DNA from: Anaerolineales bacterium
GTDB lineage: Bacteria; Chloroflexota; Anaerolineae; Anaerolineales; UBA4823
Length of the DNA stretch: 64,000 nucleotides
Reading direction: 5' to 3'
NCBI GenBank assembly: GCA_020060465.1
Contig: JAGVAD010000016.1
Location: 197,383-261,382 of the forward strand
Part shown: positions 45,191 to 54,185 of the stretch, piece by piece
Numbering within the stretch: the stretch's first letter is position 1
Layout: each line of letters starts with the position of its first letter
Notes under the pieces: model-generated
Database searches by the model: none
What the model saw: the letters and a program-made list of their open reading frames with translations, nothing else
What the model was told of the DNA's origin: nothing
Translations under genes and position numbers: made by a program

Positions 45191-46883
45191 ACTAAATTCG
45201 GCTCAAACGTCAAATATTGTGCCAGAAGGGGATGATTTCGCTACCCAGGTATTACAAGACCCATGGGACATGAATGAATTCACTGATATCTCTGTGGGGC
45301 TTAACAATAGTGATCAGAATATTATTTATCTAAACCCTGTAGCAACACAGGGCGGTCTATTTGTTGCTACTACGGTATATGATGCTCAGTTTTTCCCCTT
45401 GTGGCCAACGTACTCAATTGGTAAAGTTGGTGACCAGTATCCTATTTCTAGTAATCGATTTGGTTGCTTATATACTGCGGTAAAAGTGAGTGGACAAAAC
45501 AATCATCCGATTCAAGCCTTTTGGTTTGCTGATTATAGACTAAACACGGGTATTTGGGGATATACTGTTTTCAAAACCATCCAAAATAGAGAGTGGACTT
45601 TAGTCAAATTCGATTTGCAGAATGATTTTTATGGTGGCACTACTAGATGGCTGGATTATCCTGAATGGAAGGGGATTCGCATTGATCCAACCAATGAGAG
45701 CAACGCAATTGTTGAGGTAGATTGGATTCGACTAACAGACTGTTCAGAAGTTAATTTTACTATCAATGGTTTAAGTCCTAATAAAAATTATTCCTTTTAT
45801 TTGTATTCACAAGATCGAGAGATTAAAATACAAGACTCCAGATCTAATCAATCTGGATATGTTAGTCTGGATGTACAAGGAGTAGCTCCCGGCACATATG
45901 AATATCGAGTTAAAGACGGGGGGGTTGTTGTTAAAATAGGTCAAATAATAGTGAATCAAACACCCATAATAAAGTTTAGTCGTCCATCTCCTCTAAGTGG
46001 CCCATCTATATCCTGGGAAATGTCCTCTTCTAACGATGTAATAAAATTGGAATGCATATATTTTGCGCAATACAGAGACGGTTATTTGGAGATCCGAACA
46101 CATTCGAATGCATGTGCATCATCTAGCTCCGTAGGAGATCCTAAAATATACCTTAAATTGCCAACATCTATTGATAGTTCTCAATATCGTTACTTAAATT
46201 ATAGAATAAATACTGAGTGGAGTAAACCTTGGGCAAATGTTCCGAAGGGGATGATTGTGCGCTGGATATGGTCAACCCTGGGTACCAGTGGTCGCTCCGG
46301 TAGTCGTTGTCATTGGGTGAGTCAAGACCTTCCCTTTGATGTGGATTGGAATATATATTCGGTTGATTTGTTTGACACCTTCTTGGGAGAACCTGAAGGA
46401 AAGGCTGGAGAGTGTCCCGCTACGAATCGCAGCTGGGCAGAGGCGAACGATATTCTTGAGCTACGCTTCGACCCTAATGAAAATATTACTGGCGAAGACA
46501 TCACGCAAAAACTAGATTGGATCCGTCTATCAGGCATTGAAAAGGTGCAAAAGGGTAACCCCTTTCCGGTGGAATATTATGTCAATGAGAGCAAATCCCA
46601 ATTAGCTTATATTGATTTTTACTACACCACAAACCCTGAAAATGATCCATTACAGCATAGGGCCATAGAATATCTTCCTAACCCGTCCCCTACTCCGGTT
46701 CCAAGCGGCGCGAAAATGATCTACCTCCCATTATTACTTTTAAGAAATACGTTTAATGGAGAAGTTTTTCATTGGGATACGTCTCAAGTAAATCCAGGCG
46801 AATATTATTTTTGCGCCCAAGTTTCTGATTCTTATAACACTGCAACATATTGCAGTAATGCGCCAATTCAGGTAGTAGAATGA
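45123..46883 (+). CDS. secreted surface protein with CBM-like modules
   Basis: A 586-residue protein that I cannot assign to a family. A signal segment WFKAILGICIIGGATL occurs near the N-terminus. Two regions end with a similar VDWIRLT or LDWIRLS strand (near 215 and 480), as in jelly-roll carbohydrate-binding-like modules. A linker SPTPVPSG is followed by IYLPLLLLRN at about 542, the same kind of segment as in the secreted protein at 31712. ATG 45123 overlaps the GT4 gene by 68 bases; ATG 45063 would overlap by 128. It may bind or anchor the polysaccharide outside the cell; this is inference. Confidence 0.72.
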   Translation: MSLWFKAILGICIIGGATLKDHRLNSAQTSNIVPEGDDFATQVLQDPWDMNEFTDISVGLNNSDQNIIYLNPVATQGGLFVATTVYDAQFFPLWPTYSIGKVGDQYPISSNRFGCLYTAVKVSGQNNHPIQAFWFADYRLNTGIWGYTVFKTIQNREWTLVKFDLQNDFYGGTTRWLDYPEWKGIRIDPTNESNAIVEVDWIRLTDCSEVNFTINGLSPNKNYSFYLYSQDREIKIQDSRSNQSGYVSLDVQGVAPGTYEYRVKDGGVVVKIGQIIVNQTPIIKFSRPSPLSGPSISWEMSSSNDVIKLECIYFAQYRDGYLEIRTHSNACASSSSVGDPKIYLKLPTSIDSSQYRYLNYRINTEWSKPWANVPKGMIVRWIWSTLGTSGRSGSRCHWVSQDLPFDVDWNIYSVDLFDTFLGEPEGKAGECPATNRSWAEANDILELRFDPNENITGEDITQKLDWIRLSGIEKVQKGNPFPVEYYVNESKSQLAYIDFYYTTNPENDPLQHRAIEYLPNPSPTPVPSGAKMIYLPLLLLRNTFNGEVFHWDTSQVNPGEYYFCAQVSDSYNTATYCSNAPIQVVE

Positions 46884-46968
46884 GCCATTACGCGCTTTTG
46901 GTCTCTATCTTCAAGTCAGATATTTCAAAGAAGCTCTATGTTGACTTGAGACGCCTTTCCCGTTTTAG

Positions 46969-48225
46969 GTGGCCGCATTGACCTCACCCAAAATCCTGGC
47001 TGTTCTGCCCGGCGTAATGCCGTCCACGCTGATTTATATTGTCAAGCCCTTTCTCAGATTACAAGCCGATGGACATATTCGTTTGCGTGTGGCGCTGGAG
47101 GCTTACCTTAACGCCAACGCTATAGCCTGGGCAGATCTGGTTGTTTTTTGCAGGAATGTAGAGCCGCGCTACGGCTATATCCTGGATCTTGTGCGTTCGC
47201 GTGGGCTTCCTTATATCTATGATATTGACGACAATCTGTTCGAGGTGCCAGATCAGGTGGCGGACGGGGATTATTATCGGGCGCCGGAGCGCCTGGCTTT
47301 GCTTACGGAATATTTGCGCCATGCCAGCCTGGTGCGCGTTTATTCGAACATCCTCAAAGAGCGTTTTCTGCCGCTCAACGCCAATACCATTCAAGTGCGT
47401 CCCACGCTGGATTGGAGTTTAATCTCGCCGCCTCGCCCGAAGAAAGCCTCAGAACGAGTGAAAATCGTCTATGCCACCAGCCGGCGGGATGATTATTTGT
47501 TTCCCATCTTTACGGATGCCCTGCACGCGGTCTTGCAAGATTACCCTGCGCGGGTGGAAATGCACTTTTGGGGTTTTCATCCGTCAGGACTTCAAAACGC
47601 GGCGAATGTATATTTTCACAAGTTCGAATGGAATTACGACCAGTTCCTGCGCCGCTTTTCCAGCGCCGGATTTGATATTGGTTTGGCGCCCATGTTGGAT
47701 GACGGCTTTCATCGTGCCAAGACGAACACAAAATTTCGCGAGTATGGCGCGTGCGGTATCGCCGGTATTTATTCTAAGGCGGCTCTCTATACTGAATGTG
47801 TAAGCGATGGGGAAACCGGTTTGTTGGTGGAAAATGAGCCTGCTGCCTGGCGCCAGGCGATGCAAACCTTGATCGAGGATGTCGGCTTACGTGACAGGAT
47901 CCGTCAATCCGCGCGCCAGCGGGTGAGACAGCTCTATTCTCAAGAGCAATTTCAGCAGGAATGGCTGCAATTGATCGAGCGCGTATTAGGTCAGAACCAG
48001 AAACAAGTCGGGACGAGCGCTCAACTCTCTCACCCACTCCAACGCGCAGGAGCTGATCTGCCTGAACGAGCTGGCCCATCCAACTTGGGCATCTTGCGGG
48101 AGAAACTAGGGCGAGGCATTGAACTGATGAAGGGTGGCGAAATCCAGCGTTCGATATTTAATAGCCGCGTTCACATGAACAATCTCTGGTGGTTATTCAA
48201 AGTCAATATCTTGAAACATTTATGA
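46969..48225 (+). CDS. GT-B (GT4-like) glycosyltransferase
   Basis: A 418-residue protein with a two-domain GT-B layout: YIYDIDDNLFEV near residues 82-93, IVYATSRRDDY opening the second domain, and TKFREYGACGIAGIYS with the ETGLLVEN donor side. This resembles glycosyltransferases that often accompany GT2 repeats in exopolysaccharide clusters. The start is uncertain: GTG 46969 and TTG 46978 are possible, and neither has a good ribosome site. The GC-rich composition returns here after the AT-rich block. Its stop overlaps the next ATG. Confidence 0.82.
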   Translation: MAALTSPKILAVLPGVMPSTLIYIVKPFLRLQADGHIRLRVALEAYLNANAIAWADLVVFCRNVEPRYGYILDLVRSRGLPYIYDIDDNLFEVPDQVADGDYYRAPERLALLTEYLRHASLVRVYSNILKERFLPLNANTIQVRPTLDWSLISPPRPKKASERVKIVYATSRRDDYLFPIFTDALHAVLQDYPARVEMHFWGFHPSGLQNAANVYFHKFEWNYDQFLRRFSSAGFDIGLAPMLDDGFHRAKTNTKFREYGACGIAGIYSKAALYTECVSDGETGLLVENEPAAWRQAMQTLIEDVGLRDRIRQSARQRVRQLYSQEQFQQEWLQLIERVLGQNQKQVGTSAQLSHPLQRAGADLPERAGPSNLGILREKLGRGIELMKGGEIQRSIFNSRVHMNNLWWLFKVNILKHL

Positions 48226-49265
48226 CCACTGCGCCCACGGATTCGCCCCCTTTGTTATCGGTGATTGTGTTGAATTGGAACGGCGCAGCTTGCCTGCCTC
48301 GTTGTATGGATGCCCTGGTAAGCCAGACCTTTAGCGATTATGAGGTGCTGGTCTTAGATAATGCTTCCACCGATCACTCAGCCGACGGTTTGGAGGAGCG
48401 TTGGGTAGGCGTTCGTGTGGTTCGGTTTGAACGAAATCTGGGTTTTGCCGCGGCGAATAATCGCGGCGCTGAACTGGCACGCGGCCGTTGGCTGGTTTTT
48501 CTAAACAACGATGCCTTTCCTCAGCGAGATTGGCTGGAAAAACTTGCCGCTGCAGCGAGCGCTGCTCCGCAATATTCGTTTTTTGCCTCACGTCTGGTAT
48601 ATGCCTCCAACCCAGAAATGGTGCAGGCAACTGGCGATGTGGTTCACGTCAGCGGCTGCGCCTGGCCGCGGGATAATGGCCTTCCAATCACTCAGGCGCA
48701 TTTGGAACAAGGAGAAGTCTTTAGTGCCTGCGCCGCTGCGGCGATGTACGACCGCTCGGCTTTTTTGCAAGCCAACGGTTTTGATGAACATTTCGCCAGT
48801 CATCTTGAGGATATAGATCTGGGCTTTCGTTTGCGCCTGGGCGGATGCCGCTGTTTATATGTGCCGGAGGCGGTGGTTGCGCACATCGGTTCTGCCAGTT
48901 ACGGCGTCGAAAGCGAGCATACTGTGTATCAGGTGCAACGCAACCTGATCTGGATGTACATCGCCGATATGCCAAGCAAGCTGTTTTGGAAATATTTACC
49001 GGCGCATATTTTTGCCAACCTGGTGTTTTTAATCTATTACACACTACGCGGGCAGGGTAAGGCAGTCTGGCGGGCGAAGCTAGATGCCTTGCGCGGGTTA
49101 CGTCTCGCCATTCAGCGCCGCAGACTGGTGCAAGCCAATCGCAAAGTGGCATTGGAAGAAATTGACCGTTTGTTCGATCATGGTTTGGTCAGTCCATACC
49201 TGTTGGGTCGGCGCGGTGCACGGTTTCGCGCCTCCAGTCAATCTTTCACGCGCCAGCGGGAGTGA
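48222..49265 (+). CDS. GT2 rhamnosyltransferase-like enzyme
   Basis: A 347-residue family-2 enzyme: VLNWNG at residues 16-21, LDNAST at 45-50, NND at 95-97 and HLEDIDLGFRLRLGG as the acceptor/catalytic segment, the pattern of WbbL-type rhamnosyltransferases. A hydrophobic region near 255-275 may touch the membrane. dTDP-rhamnose is made by the rml genes of this locus, so rhamnose transfer is plausible but not proven. The start overlaps the previous stop (ATGA), and its stop overlaps the next GTG. Confidence 0.88.
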   Translation: MTTAPTDSPPLLSVIVLNWNGAACLPRCMDALVSQTFSDYEVLVLDNASTDHSADGLEERWVGVRVVRFERNLGFAAANNRGAELARGRWLVFLNNDAFPQRDWLEKLAAAASAAPQYSFFASRLVYASNPEMVQATGDVVHVSGCAWPRDNGLPITQAHLEQGEVFSACAAAAMYDRSAFLQANGFDEHFASHLEDIDLGFRLRLGGCRCLYVPEAVVAHIGSASYGVESEHTVYQVQRNLIWMYIADMPSKLFWKYLPAHIFANLVFLIYYTLRGQGKAVWRAKLDALRGLRLAIQRRRLVQANRKVALEEIDRLFDHGLVSPYLLGRRGARFRASSQSFTRQRE

Positions 49266-50818
49266 CTCACTTGGATTTGAATCCCAACCCATGCGTATAT
49301 ATCGCGCCCCCTTCAGTTCAGCCGGGCTGGATCGGGCGGCGACCGTATTTGACCACGCCGCAGGGCGGCAAGATCATCGTTGACCGCTACGTGCTTGGTT
49401 TATGGCGTTTTGCCAACCAGCGAAATTTGGCGCAGGCGTTGTCCTGGGCAGAACAACAGGGATTGCCGCGCTGGGCGGCAGCCAGCGCCGTGGTTTGCCT
49501 GGTTGAGGCTGGTCTGTTATCGCGGCGCGGGGAGCAGGTGGCGCCCGGCATTGCGTCAGAGGAGGAAATCCATACGCCTGAGCTAAGGCAAAACGGCGAG
49601 TTGGTCAGTGTGGTGATTGTCTCATACAACAGCCGTGATTGGCTTCCTGCGTGCCTTTCTTCTCTGCAAGCACAGACGTATTCAAACCTGGAAATCGTCC
49701 TGGTGGATAATGGCTCCAGCGACGGCTCGTTGGAGTGGGTACGGGAACATTATCCTGAAACGCGTTGCATCCGTATGACGCCTGCTGCTTCTCTGGCGCA
49801 TGCGATCAACCAGGGCATACAGGCCTCTGCGGGCGCTTATTATTTGATCTTGAACCCCGATGTGAGGCTTGAGCCAGGCGCTATGGCATATATGGTGGCT
49901 GCGGCGCGCCGGGAAGCGCGTTGCGCAGCCGTGGCAGCCAAGCTGCGTTTCCTTTGGGCGCCGACCTTTTTGAATGGGTTGGGAAATTTTGTGGGCGCTT
50001 TATCTTGGGGAACGGATAGCGCGTTAGGCCACTTGGATCTGGGACAGTTCGATGATTGGCGGGAGTTGCCCTCGGCCTGTTTCGCGGCGGCTTTGATCCC
50101 GGCTGCTGCCATGCGCGACGTCGGTTGGCTGGATGAGGGCTTCCCCATGTACTATGAGGATAGCGAATGGTGTTATCGCGCCCGCTTGCTGGGTTATCGC
50201 GTCTGCGCCGCGCCACAGGCGGTGGTTTATCATGCCTTCAGCAGCCGCGAGGCAGGGGAGGAGCAGAGCGGTTTAGGAGCTGTGAAGCTGCGCAATGTGG
50301 TTTATGGTCGGCTGCGTTTTGTCGTCCGTTTGCTGGGCAGCGCGACGCTGGCGCGGTTTTTGCTCTCGTATGCTTTGGAGGATCTGGCGAACATCATAGC
50401 AGCGCTCCTGCGCCGGCGTTGGGCGATGGCGCAGGCCTATGCTCAGGCTTGGGGAGATTTCCGAAAGGCGCTGCCTGCTTTGCGAGTTGAAAGAAAGCTC
50501 CTTCAAAATCAGCGCCAGTGCGGCGACCGAGAGCTGTTCGCGCTGCAAAAGCAGCTCCCCCCCACGCTGATCTGGCGGGGTCTGCCGCTGCTGACCTGGG
50601 ATAGCATTTATCATTATTACGCGCCCTGGTTGATGGCGCAACGCACACAGGATTATCCAGAGTTTCGCGAGCAAAAGGCAGAAGCAGGGGTACCGAATCC
50701 AAGCACTGCTTCGCGCCCGCTATGGCGGCGCTTGATAGAAATGCAACGCGCTGAAGGGGCTCTCGCCGCGCTGCATCGTTTCGCAAAGATAATACAGTGG
50801 AAATTGATGCAACCCTGA
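49262..50818 (+). CDS. wHTH-GT2 glycosyltransferase
   Basis: A 518-residue protein. Residues of about 24-88 form a PqqD-like winged-helix domain (GGKIIVDRYVLGLWRF and CLVEAGLL), and 113 to about 345 a GT2 domain with VDNGSSDGS, NPDV and MYYEDSEWCYRARLLGY. It is the GC-rich relative of the first 350 residues of the protein at 41067: WAPTFLNGLGNF versus WAPNFINGIGNI, and PSACFAA in both. The C-terminal 170 residues take the place of the GT4 domain and look helical. GTG 49262 overlaps the upstream stop. Confidence 0.88.
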   Translation: MTHLDLNPNPCVYIAPPSVQPGWIGRRPYLTTPQGGKIIVDRYVLGLWRFANQRNLAQALSWAEQQGLPRWAAASAVVCLVEAGLLSRRGEQVAPGIASEEEIHTPELRQNGELVSVVIVSYNSRDWLPACLSSLQAQTYSNLEIVLVDNGSSDGSLEWVREHYPETRCIRMTPAASLAHAINQGIQASAGAYYLILNPDVRLEPGAMAYMVAAARREARCAAVAAKLRFLWAPTFLNGLGNFVGALSWGTDSALGHLDLGQFDDWRELPSACFAAALIPAAAMRDVGWLDEGFPMYYEDSEWCYRARLLGYRVCAAPQAVVYHAFSSREAGEEQSGLGAVKLRNVVYGRLRFVVRLLGSATLARFLLSYALEDLANIIAALLRRRWAMAQAYAQAWGDFRKALPALRVERKLLQNQRQCGDRELFALQKQLPPTLIWRGLPLLTWDSIYHYYAPWLMAQRTQDYPEFREQKAEAGVPNPSTASRPLWRRLIEMQRAEGALAALHRFAKIIQWKLMQP

Positions 50819-50827
50819 AGTTATTGA

Positions 50828-51055
50828 TAGTTTTCCTCTTGAGTGTGGCGATTGAATTTCGCAACTGGGTTGTCAAAAACGACAATTTGTCCCACAGATC
50901 GAAAATATCGCCACCGAGTTCACAGAGATCACAGAGAGGCTATTTTCAAAGCAGGCATAGAATATGCGGGGATTTTCTTGACCCCTCTCTGTGATTCAGT
51001 TATCAATTCCAGCGTTCATCCACACCGAATAGGGAGACGATCAAGTTATAGGAGA
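50828..51055 (+). repeat. long intergenic repeat, copy B
   Basis: The second copy of the element at 37312-37545, filling the gap between the GT2 and GT4 genes. The same ordered blocks occur, ending in GGGAGACG and TATAGGAGAG just before GTG 51063. Small substitutions and indels show that the copies have diverged. No coding content is seen. Confidence 0.8.
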
Positions 51056-51062
51056 GTAAAAA

Positions 51063-52190
51063 GTGCGCATTGGCATTGACGCCACGCCGCTTCCTGCTCA
51101 GCCGGTGGGCGCCGGCGTGTATATCATCCAATTGATCCGCGCCCTGGCAACCGAGCCAGGCGCGCATCGTTTGGTCGTTTTTGCCCAACGTGGTCGGCGT
51201 GACTTGATTGATACACCGCGGTTGACAGGGGTGGAATGGATAGAAACGCCCGATCTCAGCCCGGCGCGGCGGCTTGTTTGGGAACAGGTCGCGCTTCCGG
51301 CTCTGGCGCGCCGCGCCGGCGTCGAAGTGTTGCATTCGCTTCACTACACTCGACCTTACTTCCTGCCTTGCGCCTCCGTGGTTACGTTTCATGACATGAC
51401 ATTTTTTCTATATCCAAAGCTGCATACGTTCTCCAAACGCGTTTTCTTCCCATTAATGATGCGCATGAGCGCCAGAAAGGCGCAGGCAATCATCGCCGTA
51501 TCTAAAAACACACATCGGGATGCAGTGCGCATCTTGAAAATCGCGCCGGATAAGTTATTTACCGTACAGAATGGCATCGGCGCGGAATTTCGACCCATAG
51601 ACGATCCGGCGCTTTTACAGGCCTGTCGAAAAAAATATAACCTGGAGCAGTCATATATTTTGTATGTGGGTACAGTCGAACCGCGTAAGAATTTACCCTT
51701 GTTGTTGCGCGCGTTTGCTCGCCTGGCGGCTCAAGGCTCGGATTTTTCCCTGGTGATCGTTGGGCGTTTGGGATGGATGTATGAGGATGTGTTTCGTTTG
51801 GTTGAGTCGCTGGGTTTGAGCGGACGGGTTCAGTTCACCGGATATGTACCTGCTGAAGACTTGCCAATGGTTTATAATCTGGCTCAGATTTTTGTTTATC
51901 CTTCCCTTTATGAGGGGTTTGGCTTTCCGCCCCTGGAAGCAATGGCGTGCGGCGCGCCAGTGATCACAACCGCCTCCTCAGCCATGCGAGATCAGGTAGG
52001 AGATGCAGCCATTCTGACGCCGCCAGGGGACGAACAGGCGCTGTATGAAGCGATGGATCAATTAGCCCATAATCCTGAGCTGCGGCGAATGCTTTCGGTT
52101 CGCGGCCGCAGCCAGGCTGCTCAATATACATGGCAAACGACCGCGCAAAAGACGCTTCAGGTTTACCAGTGGGCAATCCTCAATCGTTGA
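51063..52190 (+). CDS. GT4 glycosyltransferase (mannosyltransferase-like)
   Basis: A 375-residue GT-B enzyme. MRIGIDATPL and the GAGVYIIQL loop begin the acceptor domain; YVGTVEPRKNLPLLL and YEGFGFPPLEAMACGAP (from Tyr283) mark the donor domain with its E-x7-E pair. This pattern is common in mannosyl- or rhamnosyl-type GT4 enzymes of surface glycans. GTG 51063 follows the TATAGGAGAG end of repeat copy B, which supplies the ribosome site. Confidence 0.92.
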   Translation: MRIGIDATPLPAQPVGAGVYIIQLIRALATEPGAHRLVVFAQRGRRDLIDTPRLTGVEWIETPDLSPARRLVWEQVALPALARRAGVEVLHSLHYTRPYFLPCASVVTFHDMTFFLYPKLHTFSKRVFFPLMMRMSARKAQAIIAVSKNTHRDAVRILKIAPDKLFTVQNGIGAEFRPIDDPALLQACRKKYNLEQSYILYVGTVEPRKNLPLLLRAFARLAAQGSDFSLVIVGRLGWMYEDVFRLVESLGLSGRVQFTGYVPAEDLPMVYNLAQIFVYPSLYEGFGFPPLEAMACGAPVITTASSAMRDQVGDAAILTPPGDEQALYEAMDQLAHNPELRRMLSVRGRSQAAQYTWQTTAQKTLQVYQWAILNR

Positions 52191-53083
52191 GCGAAGTGGA
52201 CGTTTCGGTTTGCATCGTCACCTATCGCGCTCGGGATTTGCTGCGCGATTGTTTGCGTTCCTTGAAAGAAAATACCCGCTTGAACTATGAAGTCATCGTG
52301 GTGGATAACGGCTCACAGGATGGCGTGGCAGAGATGCTACGTCAGGAGTTTCCATCCGTGCGCCTGATCGAAAACAAACGTAACGATGGCTACACCCGCC
52401 CGATGAATCGGGCACTGCGCCTGGGCAGTGGCCGATATTTGCTCCAACTGAACCCCGATACCTTGATTCTGCCCGAAGCGATTGACCGGATGGCAGCTTT
52501 CATGGACGATCACCCTGAAGCGGGAATTTGTGGACCAAAGGTGCTTAACCGCGACCTCACGCTGCAAAAGCCCTGCCGACGCGGTGAACCGCGCCCCTGG
52601 GCGGTGATCACTTACTTTCTTGGCCTCTCGTCTTTGTTTCCACGCAGCCGTCTGTTTGGTCAGTATCTGATGAATTATATGGATGAAGATGTAACGCATC
52701 CCGTGGCGGGCGTGTCTGGCTCGTGTATGCTGGCTCGCCGTACGATGGTAGAGCAAATCGGATTTTTAGATGAGGCCTTCTTCGCCTACCAGGAGGATGC
52801 AGATTTCTGCTTTCGCGCCCGTCAGGCGGGCTGGCAGGTGATTTATTATCCCGAAGCGAAAATCATCCATTACGGCAGCCAGGGTGGTTCGCGCGTGCAG
52901 CCTTATCGCTCTATAATTGAATGGCACCGCTCTTATTATCTTTATTATCGCAAACACCTGGCGAAAGATTATTTCTTCTTGTTCAATCTGTTTTATTACC
53001 TGGCGATGATCTTCAAGCTTCTTGTGACCTTAGGGGTTAATTTCTTGCGCCGCGAGAAATTCGCAGGTTCTCGCAAGCCTTGA
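52169..53083 (+). CDS. GT2 rhamnosyltransferase-like enzyme
   Basis: A 304-residue family-2 enzyme: CIVTYRARD, VDNGSQDG at about 45-52, NPDT as the DxD-like site, and YQEDADFCFRARQAGW as the acceptor segment. The C-terminal 45 residues contain a hydrophobic stretch. The start is ambiguous: ATG 52130 overlaps the previous gene by 61 bases, GTG 52169 by 22, TTG 52187 by 4. GTG 52169 is chosen as a compromise. Confidence 0.85.
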   Translation: MGNPQSLSEVDVSVCIVTYRARDLLRDCLRSLKENTRLNYEVIVVDNGSQDGVAEMLRQEFPSVRLIENKRNDGYTRPMNRALRLGSGRYLLQLNPDTLILPEAIDRMAAFMDDHPEAGICGPKVLNRDLTLQKPCRRGEPRPWAVITYFLGLSSLFPRSRLFGQYLMNYMDEDVTHPVAGVSGSCMLARRTMVEQIGFLDEAFFAYQEDADFCFRARQAGWQVIYYPEAKIIHYGSQGGSRVQPYRSIIEWHRSYYLYYRKHLAKDYFFLFNLFYYLAMIFKLLVTLGVNFLRREKFAGSRKP

Positions 53084-53108
53084 GTTTTAGAGAAGCGAGC
53101 TTTCCTCT

Positions 53109-54170
53109 ATGACATCCCCTCAACTCTCAGCCATCTATTTCGTTTTTCGAGGGCTGTTATTATCTCTGGTAGTTATTCTGATATTGGCCTGGGTCAGTAT
53201 GAGGATCGCCCAAAGAATCCGCTTGCTTGATTTACCGGGAAGCGCTCCGCACAAAAGTCATACTCGACCCACACCCCTGGCGGGTGGCATTGCGTTGTTC
53301 TCGTCGCTGTTGATCTGTGAAACATTGCTGCGCACTCTCATCGAGCCAACGATTCGGGCGACGTTTTTGGCGGGGGCAGTGGTGTTTCTCTTTGGATTGC
53401 TGGATGACTATTGGACTTTGCCTCCATTGATGAAGCTTTTTGGTCAAATTTTAGCGGCCTTGATTTTAATCTTTTCTGGCGTTTACATTCAAATCTTCGA
53501 GTCGCCGGAGTTTTTCTTTTATGGCACCACGCAACTTTACCTGTATCTGGATTGGCTGCTCACCGTCTTTTGGGTGGTAGGGATCACCAACGCCTTTAAT
53601 TTCGTGGATAGCATGGATGGGCTAGCGGTTGGGCTGGGGGGTATGGCTGCGGCTTTTTTTGTTTTGCTGACTCTGGACTCGCAGCAGTTTCTGCTTTCGC
53701 AACACAGCGTCCTGATTTTTGGCGCCTGCCTGGGGCTGTATTTCTATAACTCCCCGCCCGCTCTCTTGTTCTTAGGGGATTCCGGCTCGCAGACTCTGGG
53801 GTTTATCCTTTCTGTGTTGGCGATTGCTTACAATCCACAAGGGGCGTATCAATCTTCTTCATGGTTTGTGCCAGTGATTATGCTTGGCGTGCCTATTTTT
53901 GACACCCTGTTGATTGTAGTTTCGCGTTTGAGGCGCCGACGCCCCATCTATCTCGCGGCGCAAGATCACACCTATCATCGTTTGCTGCGTTTGCTACAAT
54001 CGCCCAACCGGGCCGTGCTGGTGATGCAGATCAGCTCTTTGTTGCTTGGCTGCCTGGCGATTTTGGGTTTGAATCAGCCGCCGTTGATCGCAAACACCAT
54101 CTTTTTGATGGTGCTGATGATGGGCGCGGCGGCGCTGGTCTTCCTGGAACGGGACAAGGATTGGGTATAA
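53109..54170 (+). CDS. polyprenyl-phosphate sugar-1-phosphate transferase (WecA/MraY-like)
   Basis: A 353-residue polytopic enzyme. Cytoplasmic loops hold PHKSHTRPTPLAGG, LDD at 98-100, NAFNFVDSMDGLA at 161-173, LGDSGS, and HTYHRLLR, all signatures of the WecA/MraY/TagO family. It transfers a sugar-1-phosphate from a UDP-sugar to undecaprenyl phosphate and so would start the glycan of this locus. About ten hydrophobic segments are visible. The next gene's possible -10 (TATAAT, 54166-54171) overlaps its stop. Confidence 0.94.
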   Translation: MTSPQLSAIYFVFRGLLLSLVVILILAWVSMRIAQRIRLLDLPGSAPHKSHTRPTPLAGGIALFSSLLICETLLRTLIEPTIRATFLAGAVVFLFGLLDDYWTLPPLMKLFGQILAALILIFSGVYIQIFESPEFFFYGTTQLYLYLDWLLTVFWVVGITNAFNFVDSMDGLAVGLGGMAAAFFVLLTLDSQQFLLSQHSVLIFGACLGLYFYNSPPALLFLGDSGSQTLGFILSVLAIAYNPQGAYQSSSWFVPVIMLGVPIFDTLLIVVSRLRRRRPIYLAAQDHTYHRLLRLLQSPNRAVLVMQISSLLLGCLAILGLNQPPLIANTIFLMVLMMGAAALVFLERDKDWV

Positions 54171-54185
54171 TCGAAAAGCTGTCCT

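Larger units (their letters stand above)
41067..46883. other. AT-rich block, probably transferred
   Basis: Three genes whose base composition differs from all neighbours. Hand counts of single 60-base lines give 25 G/C at 41101 and 19 at 44101, against 41 at 49501. Codons with A or T in the third position dominate. The block starts near a repeat fragment and ends before 46969. No transposase or integrase is seen at either edge. Confidence 0.75.

Noticed and set aside
50843..51079. A 78-codon open frame in repeat copy B
   Set aside because: It is not preserved in repeat copy A and has no family features.
54166..54171. TATAAT as promoter of the first Wzz-like gene
   Set aside because: The match is perfect, but it overlaps the previous stop, has no TG extension or -35, and leaves only 14 bases to the ATG; kept as a remark only.
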